Part shown: piece by piece, positions 24,655 through 35,400 of the stretch
Layout of the letters: every line of letters begins with the position of its first letter
How positions within the stretch are numbered: the stretch's first letter is position 1
DNA from: Fallopia convolvulus
Taxonomy: Eukaryota; Streptophyta; Magnoliopsida; Caryophyllales; Polygonaceae
Direction: 5' to 3'
Assembly: GCA_964016875.1 (NCBI GenBank)
Contig: OZ024722.1
Span: forward strand, 64,625,443 to 64,689,442
DNA length: 64,000 bases
Notes under the pieces: model-generated
Told to the model about the DNA's origin: nothing
Seen by the model: only the letters and a program-made list of their open reading frames with translations
Database searches by the model: none
Position numbers and translations under genes: made by a program

Positions 24655-25775
24655 TACGTCTGAGTTTTTATTGTTATACATGAGATCATCAAAAGCCTTG
24701 CCTGTGACAAACTTCTCCAGCCTTGTTGATTGGTATAGATCAAAGTATATCAGATTCATCTTGAAACCTTCAACCTATAAAGCAGGCAGGAAAAAAAATT
24801 AAAATAGAGCACTTAACTACTTTTGTGTATTTGATTTATGTGAACATCAGGCTTCCCTATAACTCACATCAATCATCTAGCACATAAAAGTGTAAAACAG
24901 AACAAATGCCAAGTTCTCTTAGGTATATATATGATACTGATATAAAATAAATGGCTACACCAAAATGGACTAGATTCGTTTTCTTTCAATTTCCATATTC
25001 TGCACCCAAACAGGCCCTACCCAGTTTACCATTAAATCCAATTGAATGAGCATAACCAAGTTGGATACCAAAGTAGATGTTCCAATCACACCAACAGTCT
25101 GCCCTTTAAGCAAGTTTCCCACAAACCTATGGAAGAAAGTTTAGGGACATTTCTAAATCATAATATTCTAATTATGATATGTGAAAGATTTCTTACAAGT
25201 TTGGAAGCCAACCATCATACAATCCAGCCCTCATGAATTCTGGCTGCAGCCAAGGAAAGTGAAGCTGAATGCTTTTCCACTTGGAGTATTTCCAACAGCA
25301 ACACCAAATTTGTTTGCAGCATTGACATCAGCATTATTGTATCCAACGGCCATGTTGCTGAATGCTTTTCCACCTGCTTTGCTTAGTCAACTGAATAAAA
25401 ACATATTCCAAAATACCATCTCAACACAAAAGCCTCAAAAATCGCAATTCAAAACATGGAATGATCAGAATAATACTTCCATCAGCAAATCAAACATACC
25501 TGTCTAATTACCCCATCACACTTATGATCACCAATGAGGGCAATGATATCTTCCACAGACAAGATCGTCTTCTTCTCGGTACAGATCTAAAATTGAGAAA
25601 ATACAGTTTTCTAAGCAACGAAATCAAGCAAAACCCAGAAAAATATACTTATATACCTCAACCCGGCAATCTTGTTCTATCAGGAGATTGATCCAGCGGG
25701 TAACCGGCATGGATTTTGTGCTAACCACTCTGTATTTTCCACTGCTATGGAAATGGGTTTCGCCATTGGAGCTCC
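24655..25775 (-). pseudogene. Hydroxypyruvate reductase (HPR1) pseudogene, 5' half
   Basis: Fragments of the peroxisomal NADH-dependent hydroxypyruvate reductase appear in order on the minus strand: MAKPISIAV and STKSMPVTRWINLLIEQDCR (about 25775-25655), CTEKKTILSVEDIIALIGD (about 25590-25510), GGKAFSNMAVGYNNADVNAA (about 25375-25290), EFMRAGLYDGWLPN (about 25235-25200), FVGNLLKGQTVGVIG (about 25130-25075) and GFKMNLIYFDLYQSTRLEK (about 24775-24710). A deletion and frameshift break the first exon, part of the second domain is lost, and the GAGRIG half of the NAD-binding motif and the catalytic C-terminal half are missing. Intron remnants remain (for example GTATATAAG to TTTTAG near 25658-25590), so it is a duplicated, not a processed, pseudogene. 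Not expected to make an enzyme. Confidence 0.8.
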
Positions 25776-26370
25776 TTGCAAAAGCTAGTGAAACTCAGGA
25801 GTGTGTATGGCAGGAAAATATTCTGCAAATGTCTTCCTTGATAAGTTCTGACTTGTTTTATTGTTCAAAGCTGATCAGGTGTGATCAGATCCAGTATAAT
25901 ATTCTGTATCAACACCATCAAGATGGGTTTTCTGCCACTGTATGATGATCATGTGACTTGTTTTATCCCAACTTATAGATTCCTTTCGAATGAGAACATT
26001 AAGTTATTCCTTTCGGATAAGAACATTAATTTACAGTGCACGAAGCTATCTTATTTCATCAAGTCCTAAGTTACATTTTGTACAGAGATTGCAGTAAAAC
26101 AAGTTTCTACATATTCACTCACTGATATTAAAAACTCCCACCCAACAACTCAACTTGATTATTCTAATGCCGGTATTTGCGTTTCCTAAAAAAAACTATT
26201 ATTGGGACTTAGAGAATCTGAAGACTGAGAAGAACTGGCCCATCTACACGCGTTTACTGTTTGCAAGGCTTATTTGAAAAATTCCTGCTCAGCAGCCAGG
26301 ACCAAGGTTACATCCAATTTGCCAAAAAGAAGCTGACAGAAAAACCCTGATGTTCTAAATGGCACACCTT

Positions 26371-29088
26371 TCCTGCAATAAACATGAAAACAAAAACCCC
26401 CACCAAACATACATAAATACATAATCACTTGGTAATGGCTTCATTTCGTGCAAACTCAAGCTCCTTTTACATTAAAAGGAGCTTCTTGCAAACATATTGA
26501 ACTAATGCAACAATATAAACATATTGAATTAATGCAGACACTACAAACCCACATTTGGATACTATTACCCTAATTTTGAATATCTAAACCGTGTAAGAAA
26601 GATTAAAGCAACTGGAATCTTTCCTAAATTAGGATAGGAAAACTGCTAACACAATTCTATTATCCACTGATAATGCGATAAAAATATATCAGATATCATG
26701 TTTGAAAATATTGAAGCTTTGTGAAAAAAAAAAGAAGTAAACATGCAAGTATAAGCTGAATGAATACTTACAGTGAGTAGGGTGTTGACTCGATTGTCCA
26801 GAATCAATAAGAGTTAATTCCATGTCATGCGTGATACTCCAGCCTGGTTCATATGCCTCAAGAAAACCCATCTTTGCCTTGTTGGGAAGATCATGAGGAT
26901 GAACAAAAGGCACTCCTGGAGGCCATCCAATCTCCAGCCTTATGTTGGCACACGGACTCTCGAGTGAATGAATATGGTTTTCGCATTCCTTCAGATTGCA
27001 GAATCTAAGTTTAATTCCCTTGTTATCTGCAATTTCCTGAACCTTTTCTTTTAGAACCCTCTGTGCTTCAAGCCGTAATCTCTTGGAAGGTGGCAGTGGT
27101 TTCCATTTTAAATTGCTCTTTTTTCTTTTAATAATAGATTTCATTGAGCCTGTACACACCATTTCAATATTCCAACAAAAGAAGCAGTCAAAAACTTCTC
27201 ATATAGACCAAGATTTAGTGTAGCAAGACAGCATTAAATCACAAAAATGCAATGGAAAAATAATAATCCTTGATCCCTTTCAAAAAAGTGAACCAAATCA
27301 GATAATAAGACTAGAAGAATTGATTCCTACTCATTTGAAGGGGTAATCTTGAATCATGAAAAGGTGACAAATATAAGACCATCCCTGAAGCAAAACCGAG
27401 CTAAGAAACCAACTTCATAAGCAATACAAACTAGTATATTGTCCCTTCTGCAGCTAAGAGGATAGATCAGGTAAAAAAAACTAATTATTTTCTGGTTACG
27501 TATCCACCAGCAAAGGAGCCTCCTTAGAGATAGAAGTATCCCTAATCCATCATATGAGAGATGTGAGCTGCACTGCATTGGTTGTGAACTATCTGGAAAG
27601 ATAAAAGGTGCATAAAATATTATCTGAATTGTGCCAATAGTTAACGTTGATATAGAGGCCGGTCACTGTTGAGAAAGTATTTAATCCATCTCGACAAAGA
27701 TCTAAACACTAAGCACATGAGATGTCCAATCATTCCAAAACATGTTCTGGCTCATTAGAAAATAGATTCAAAGTGAACGCATATTGATTTGATGCTCAAA
27801 ATGGAACTATATGTTCCATAGACGAAAAAGATTCAAGTTGCATGTAAAGACGTTCTCAGCACCGTTGAGAGCAAATATTAAGCTAAAATCCCAAATTCTA
27901 TGCATATACAGGATCTTTATTGAGAGAATAAATCCTTTCACAGATCAGATACCTATCAGGAAAGAAAATGAAAAAAAAAAAAGAAAGACAAAACCATAAA
28001 CACAATTCAGCAATTAGAAACATAATGGGCATCCTACCTTCTTGTGTCGTGGGGAAGTCATAACCTGAAAGAGACTGTCGATTGAAGAGTTGATCCATGG
28101 GATGTGATCTCTGCATGAAGTCATCCACCGGTACTGGGAGTTGGAACTGAGCTTCAACTCCATAACCAGCAGCTCTCATCTCCGAACAATTAAGAATGGT
28201 CATGGATTTAGGCATGAGCTTGAAAGCCAAAGAACACCTTCCATGAATATTACCCTGAGGAATAGGATCACTAGTCTCAATCCTTTGAAGAGCAGGGCTT
28301 ATATATCCAGCACTTGCCTGGTACAGAGCCAATCCAGGATAAACAACCACTTCCTGTGGACCAATTTCTGCATCCACAAGTACCCATTGACCCTGAAAGT
28401 CTCTAACAAGTAAGCCAGCCTTATCTGACTTAACAATGGATAATAAACTTTTATCAGATAATTGTTGTTGCTCAGAAAACATGCCCAAATGCCCATCCTC
28501 TCCATTTGCCAAATCATGCTGCTGTGCTCCACTAAATGACGGTCTACCATGACAGCAAACAGACAACACTGAAGATGATATTTCTTGGTTTCTCAAAGGA
28601 ACATTATCAAGGATCTCACTAAATGGAGAGCTACGTAGATTTAAATTGAAGCTGATAGCATCTAGCATGTCCCGAGCAGCTTTTCCAAGAATAGCAAAGA
28701 TCTCCGCCAAACCAGCTGGAGGAATTTCCAGCCCATTGGAAGGTTCCGTGGGAGTAAGCCCAGGTCTAAAATCATAGGTTTCTTGCCATGATTGAGGATC
28801 TGCATAGTAACCAGATGTTTTACACCACTCACGGGATTCACTTCCATGAATCACATCTGCAAGGGGATATGGTGGCTTCTGATTAAAGTAGAGGCGAGCA
28901 GATTCAAGAGCTGAACGCAAAAGAGCCGCATCCCAATGCGGAAACTTTACTATGGCAGCGGAATATTGTGCAAGTGACTGACACAAGATTGATACTGCTG
29001 TTTTGTAGGAATCATAAGGCAGGCCTTCAGAAGCAACAAGATCAGTAAGCTGGACACGGCCTATAGATGGCAGGTCAGTGCCTGCCAT
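26371..29088 (-). CDS. 2OG-oxygenase-fold protein with basic C-terminal region
   Basis: Exons: 29088-28038, 27149-26772, and 26372-26371, which completes the stop codon (T|GA split by the intron). 476 aa. Residues 1-310 follow the order of 2-oxoglutarate/Fe(II) oxygenases: N-terminal helices (CQSLAQYSAAIVKFP), SSVLSVCCHG before the core strands, a QWVLVDAEIGPQEVVVYPG stretch, and GRCSLAFKLMPK, equivalent to the RxS motif region. The iron ligands look changed: LSD where HxD is expected and LQRI where the distal His would lie. Residues about 352-476 hold a Lys/Arg-rich segment (KSIIKRKKSNLKWKPLPPSK), possibly a nuclear localisation signal, then GWPPGVPFVHPHDLP. I do not recognise a named family member, and the fold call is moderate. 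The start ATG (29088) is the first in the frame. Confidence 0.65.
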
Positions 29089-29363
29089 GGACCATCAAAC
29101 TAATACTAGCGCTCTCTTTGATTTAAAAAAAGGGTCAATATTCAGAGTCCTAGTATAACACAGAATACACCTGATACAAAAAAAGAGTACACGTATTCAG
29201 AAAATGATAATTAACATCTTTTTGAATAATGTTATAAAGCTACCACTTCAGTTTTCTTCAAGTAATAGATTGTATCAATCAAAAGACAAGCCAAATACCA
29301 TCATAATCGATCAACAACATATCCGATTGTCGAATGTCAACTGCTTGAAGAACAACCAATAAT

Positions 29364-29610
29364 CACTGGTGCATCATCATCATCATCATTGACCCAGTGA
29401 AGCTACGCTACAGCGGAATCTGGGGGGTCAAGATGGGGGCACCCCTGCCCAACGGAAAGGGGTACGCCCGATAGACCCAAGAAAAACTGAAATTCAGCTA
29501 CGTGACAATAATTACTGAATTTAGTTAGAATGCATCAAAATTGGTAAAGGGATGAAATTCATCTCAAAAGGCTGTGTATAAAAGCCAATGAGCATGAGGA
29601 TGCGCCCGAA
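29364..29610 (-). mobile_element. SINE-like retroposon, copy 3
   Basis: Same family and orientation as the copy at 4968-5220, with a (CAT)n end at 29364-29380, the GGGGGTCAAGATGGGG block, GAATTTAGTTAGAATGCA, and GTATAAAAGCCAATGAGCAT. No target duplication was recognised. It lies within the 5' region of the 2OG-fold gene. Confidence 0.6.
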
Positions 29611-29729
29611 AAATTATCTCCTCTTCATATCTCTAGTTCACTCCAGCGTCTAGTTACCTCTTTCAGCACAATTATAATTTATATGTTGATGAAGAGAAAT
29701 ACAAAGAACAATACTGACAGTGGCGGAGG

Positions 29730-30060
29730 CAGCTCAATTGAGAAATAAACATAAAAACATTAAAAAAAAAGTTCAATTGAGAAAGACATGTTCAAACCGA
29801 TCAATTTTGGAGACGAATTTGCAGACTTTGACGAGGCAGAGAAGATATGCCGGCAGTGAGGAATTCGGAATCGGATTCTTTCTCGGAGTCCGTCGTTCCG
29901 TCCTGATGAATCCTCAGATCTCAGATGATGAATCTACTTTCCTGAAACAAATAAACAAATCAGTTGAGTGAATTTGGGCCTGTTTACAGACAGGCCCGCA
30001 GGATAAGCTTGTAATCGGCCCACTAGATAAAAAAATAACTTGGATCTGATTATAGACAAA
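29730..30060 (-). repeat. Diverged duplicate of the ValRS promoter and first exon
   Basis: This stretch aligns in the same orientation with 21560-21830. Shared blocks include TTCAATTGAGAA, TTTGACGAGGCAGAGAAGAT (against ATTGACGAATCAGAGAATAT), and GGGCCTGTTTACAGACAGGC (against GGGCCTGTTTAAAGACGGGC). The ATG and splice donor of ValRS exon 1 are not preserved. It now lies upstream of the 2OG-fold gene and may serve as its promoter (inference). Confidence 0.65.
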
Positions 30061-30620
30061 TGAATGAACTTGGGCCTAAATATTTTTAGTATAGATTATA
30101 AGAGTCACTCGGATGAATTTATTTGATAGGGTGAAAATTGCGAGCAATTTTAGACCTTTAGATTACACGCATGGACGGACGAGATTAAAATAAAACATTT
30201 CGGCAAAAACTACAAAAAAGAGACGGAAAGTAATAATGGTAAATTTTGTTTGCCAAGACAAAACTACCCCTCACCTAAAAATCCACAAAACACGCATCAT
30301 CTTCAACCTATCTTATTGTCTGGGTGAAACGCCACACGCGAACCACGATCTCCTCGATCAAGCAACCAAACACATTTGTGGGTGAAATCTACCTAGAACT
30401 TGAAAGATCCCTTGCACTCTAGCCCTTTGTTGTTTGTAAGTAGAAGAAGTATTCGCTGATTTTCACATGTATTTGTCAGTGAAAAGAAGATTGTTAGTTC
30501 ATTATTGAAGTTGTTTACTAAGTCCTCCTAGGAGAAATCTCTATGTATGTTTGTATGGATTTTGTTGTATTGGTGAGAAATGAAAAATGTGCATCAAACA
30601 CTTGAGAAATTATATATTTG

Positions 30621-30692
30621 GTAGCCTATTAGCTCAAATGATAGAGCAATGTGCGTGTATATATAGATGTGGGTTCAAATCCCACATAAGCT
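30621..30692 (+). other. tRNA-like sequence, copy 1 (tRNA pseudogene or SINE head)
   Basis: Cloverleaf-like 70-nt unit with acceptor arm AGCCTAT, A-box TAGCTCAAATGATAGAGCA and B-box GGGTTCAAATCCC with a perfect T-stem (GTGGG/CCCAC). The anticodon arm pairs with wobbles only if the loop has six bases. One acceptor pair is mismatched. It is unlikely to be a working tRNA. Confidence 0.5.
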
Positions 30693-31040
30693 AATTCTTG
30701 ATAAGGTCATATCTTTTTATTCATATCGGTTGTTCAATTGGTTTATGAATTTTTAAGGTATGGTTCATAATATTTCTTCTTATGATTCACAAAATTTGAT
30801 TAATGCTTTTTTGTTTATAACAATTCTTCTTTTGGTTCGTGTTTGAATAACCTTAGGTTCATCAAAGTTCATCTTATAGTTGATGTCTTTTAGTTCATGC
30901 TAGTTATTATTTTCTTTCGTGATTTTTGGTTTATGGTACTTGTTCTTACGGTTCATGTTTTTGTAAGCTAGGTTCATAATAATTCTTATGGTTCATGACT
31001 TTTAATTCTTAGTAGTTTATCTTATAGTGCATGTCATTTG

Positions 31041-31112
31041 GTAGCCTATTAGCTCAAATGGTAGAGCAATGTGCATGTGCACATAGATGTGGGTTCAAAT
31101 CCCGCATAGGCT
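31041..31112 (+). other. tRNA-like sequence, copy 2 (tRNA pseudogene or SINE head)
   Basis: Near-identical to the copy 420 bp upstream. The acceptor arm AGCCTAT/ATAGGCT is perfect, the D-arm is GCTC/GAGC, and the T-arm is GTGGG TTCAAAT CCCGC. The anticodon arm is a perfect 5-bp stem (ATGTG/CACAT) with a six-base loop CATGTG, so no normal seven-base anticodon loop exists. Confidence 0.5.
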
Positions 31113-32489
31113 AACTCTTCGTACGATTTATGTCTTTTGGTTCATGGTAGTTCTTTTTTTATTCATATTTTTATATGCTTAGGTTCATGATAGTTTATCT
31201 TACAACTCATGTTTTTTAAGTCGTATCCTAGTTGTTATTTTGATTCACATCTTTTGGTTCATGATATTTGTTCATTTGGTTCATGTTATTATAAACACAT
31301 GTTCATAATATTTCATCTCACTGTACATGACTTTTTTTGGTAGAATGGTACATGACTTTTAGTTCATAAAAGTTGGTGTATTGGTTCATGTCCTCACATG
31401 GTTAGGTTCATACCAATTGTCAATAAGGTTCATTAAATTTAATTCACAACACTTTTTATTTTGTGTCATATATTCATAAATGATATTCTATTGGTTCATG
31501 TCTTTATACGGTTAAGTTCATAACAATTTTCAATAAAGTTCATAAAATTTAATTCATAATATTTGTTATTTTTGTCACGTAATCCAGCACATAAACTTAT
31601 TGTGTGGGTTCACGTCTTTATAAAATTAGGTTCATAACAATTATCAATAAGGTTCAGGAAATATAATTCACAAATACATGTTACTTGTGTCATGTATTCT
31701 AGTTCATAAATGGTATAAGTTAATAATTTTGGTACTAGGTTCATAATTTATGAATAATTGGTAAAAAAAATGATCTATACTCTAAGTTGAATATTTGAGC
31801 ATTTTGTCAAACACATGGTGGACGGTTAGATGTGCATTGGTCATTAACCTTTGTTTTCAATCAAAAACTTGAAATTGTAAAGCAAAAACAGGCACAATCT
31901 TCATATGTTTGATTCTAATCAACAAAAATCAGTCCAAAACACAAAAAAAACATATAATCGAAGTACCAAGCTCCAAATTTTGAAAAAAAACCCAAACGTG
32001 AACTTGAAACCATAAAAAAGAGATCTATAGCAAAATCTATGAAGAAAGAACATAAATTTTGGGCCGAAATCAAAAAAAAAAGGTGAACCAAATTAGAAGA
32101 AGCAAAGATGCAACAAGAATTGAAAAGATTAATTCGATCTAAATAGGCAAATGAAACCCCAAGTTGAATAGGAAGAAGAAGAACCCGTACAGGTTGCAGC
32201 TTGTGTTTTAATTTAATGGGTGAAAGACGAAAATGTCCCTCCGTGTATAAAAAATCACTTAACACGTGTACACATCTGTCCATTAAAATACATCAATCGA
32301 ACGGCTCACACGTATTCGCATAAAGCACTGTAGCGAGTTGATGCATCTGATCGTGATTCTGATATTGCATGTGTCAATTTATTCAAATGATCATGACTAG
32401 ATAAGACATACATAATATAATTAGGATACTAATCCAATTAAGCACTCCAGCCCGTTAATTATTATTTTTTTACACAAAATATAGATGTA

Positions 32490-35400
32490 TTAATTTGTGC
32501 TTGTTCTTAAGAAGCGCCAAGGTCCAGTCCCAGTTCCCATCCTGCAAAATAATACAAATATGATAATTATGGACTTAAATTAATTTACTAACATCATTTT
32601 AAGATGATAATTAAATACTTATAAAGATAATTATTACTTATAAAATCCAAAATAATTCTAAAAAAATTACCTCCAAACTCCTGCAATAGTTCTTAAGGCC
32701 ATATAGATGGTCAAAGCAACCCATATACCAATAAATCCATTGGATTTTGATAAAATCACTAATGAAGCTATGCTTGCAATTCCAACTCCAACCTGATCAA
32801 ATTATTAATCCATGTATATATAGATTCCAATTAATTAGATGAAGAATTCATATAATAATTTAATTAATTAATTAATTAGTATGTTATTAATTAATTAACT
32901 TGCCATTGAATATGCAGTATAAGCAAAATCTGATGCTCCAAAATTGACACCGTCCATCACAAAGGCTATGGAGTTTATCGGTTGTGTTGCAGCTACAAAC
33001 TGATCATTGATACATATATAGAGGTGTTAAAACTCAACACGATTCGAATCGCTCGAAATTTTTAAAGTTGAAACCCGACTCGAGAATCAATGAATTATAG
33101 AAAGACTCAAATCTGACTAATCCAAACTCTATAAGGTTGAAACCCAAAACAAATTAATCCAACTAATCTGAACCTGATAAGATTGAAACCCGAAACAAAT
33201 GCGACTAACCCGATGATGTATTGTTTTTGAAAAAATTATAACATTTATTTTAAACATCAAAACATGTACTATTATTAAAATACATAATAATTGCATTTTT
33301 ATTATAAAATAATACTATTTAATTAAAATTTTAGTTTAATAATCATAAAAGCTTGATACCCTTGACCTCGCTGTATTGACACGACTCGCACAATAATATT
33401 CTATAACCCGACCTAATTTGATTTGTAATCTGATTGATCCGAACCCATACTCAATCTAAAATGACCTAATCAAAATTTTTTTGGTCGAAAAACGACCGAA
33501 TAAATTATACTATATATTTAGGGTATTTTTAGATTGCGTATTATTTTGCAATATAATGCGCAATCCAAACGCAACCTTAATCGCGTACCGGTATTCCAAT
33601 GGTTATGAGATGGAGAACATGGATGTCTTTTGTAAAGATTATGTCACCAAATTGTAAGCCAAGCCCTACAAGAAGAGCCAAGCCCAATCCCAGTACAAAT
33701 CCCATCTGCATTAATTAAACAATAGATTATTTAGTTAATTACAGTTAATAGCCCAAATGTTTCTAAGAGGCAAATTATGGACAGATTTGAATTGCAATCT
33801 TATATATGGTTTACCTGTAATACTCTACAAGCAGCAGCAGTTGCTAGCTCATGGTTCTTCTCCGCAAATGCACTTGCTAAAATTGCCTATTTAATTTATT
33901 ATAACAATTAATCACTTAGCTATAATAAATTGTTAACATTTTGACCAAAAAAAGTGTTAATTAACATTATAACATATGCCCTATATATAGAGGGGGGTTC
34001 GAGTGAGAACGGACATCTTACGAGAACGTTAAAGTTTTATCGTGCACATGTATTTTCAATAAAAATGATGCACACACGATACAAATTATATGCATGCATA
34101 CACACATATATATTGTAAAATATGCACGTATTTGTCAATACAGATGATGTGCACACATTTTTGAGCTTGCTGTATTTTCTGCATATATCCTTGATTTAAT
34201 ATATGACTTGTGTACTCCCCTTTTTTCTTCAATATATGTTTACCATTGGCAAAATAAAAGATGATGTGCGCGCATTTTTTCAATAAAAATGTTGCACACA
34301 CGGTAAAAAACACGTATTTTTTCGATATAATTAAATAGGTCTGTGACGTCTGTCGGTTTTTTTTGCCAATGTGTAAACGTACGTATTTTGTATTTAATGT
34401 ACCCTTGTTTTCAAACAATGCGCATTACATTTGTTCTCATTCAAAAAAAAAAAAAATATTAAACAAATAAAATATATCGTACATAATCTTTCTTGATTTA
34501 GATCCTTATCCTATTAGCGGAGGGTATAGATTAGAAAAATTAAATTGATAAAAGAATCGGTTTTTCTAAGTTAAGCCCTTAGGCATAAGTCAAGAATATT
34601 ATTTAAGGAAATTAATTAAAATCTTGTAAGAAAAGAAATTTAAGTTACGCCTTAAGAACATAAGTTAGAAAATTTGAAAAAAAAATACCTGACCAGCAAC
34701 GGCTAAACCATCTGCAAGAAGTGAAGAAGTCATCCAAACTTGCAAACAAATCTGGAAAGCAGCCATAGGTGTAGAACCCAATCTTGCCGCCATGGATGCA
34801 GCCAACGTCACGCAAAACGTCACTGCTATCGTCCTTGCTAACAACAGAAACCCTATACAAATACACCTCTAATTAGTGAATTAAATCCAATCTTAGTCAC
34901 TGCTCTAAAAATTCCGCCTAGGTCTTGTTCGCTCTTCTAGGCGCTGGAAGGCCTCGATCAGTCTAACTTTCCTGTCTGCGTAGGCAGCCGTTTAAGCCTT
35001 TCTAGGTGTTAGGCGGCCCTTCTCCGCCCAGGGAACATTTTTTTTGGTAGAAGGAGAGGCGACACTCTTCGGCCTCTCAAGGAGGCGTTTTATTAATAAT
35101 GAAAAAATGGGTTAAATAGTCAGCAAACGGGGAATAGCCCGACCCCTAACATCATCATGCAAAGAGTTAATAATCCCCTCCGGCGAGGCAGACAATTAAG
35201 TTCTTATTACCATTTTTAAGAAACCTTTTGAATTGCAATGCTTTAACACTAGGAGGCACCAAATCAACTTTCTTCATGAGTCTCCACAAGAGTATAATTG
35301 CCATCAAATACCTGCCAAATTAAATCAACATAATTAAGCATGAAAATGAGATTAAATCAATAGAAATGGTATAATTAAATAATTAATTATTTTCTTACTG

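Larger units (their letters stand above)
30120..32340. repeat. Low-complexity repeat region, possible MULE-type insertion
   Basis: Repeated GGTTCATGTCTTT/TAGGTTCATAACAATT motifs run from about 30720 to 31720. The clearest tandem units start at 31383, 31492 and 31607, with a period of 109-115 bp. The outer parts near 30160 (TTTAGATTACACGCATGGAC) and 32310 (complement GAGCCGTTCGATTGATG) look like degenerate long inverted ends, as in Mutator-like elements, but no target duplication was found. An open frame at 31915-32283 is not conserved with anything I know. Confidence 0.4.

Noticed and set aside
31915..32283. Open frame of 122 codons on the minus strand
   Set aside because: The composition is that of translated AT-rich DNA (runs of F, L, S) with no family match, and it sits in a repeat region with no splice or promoter support.
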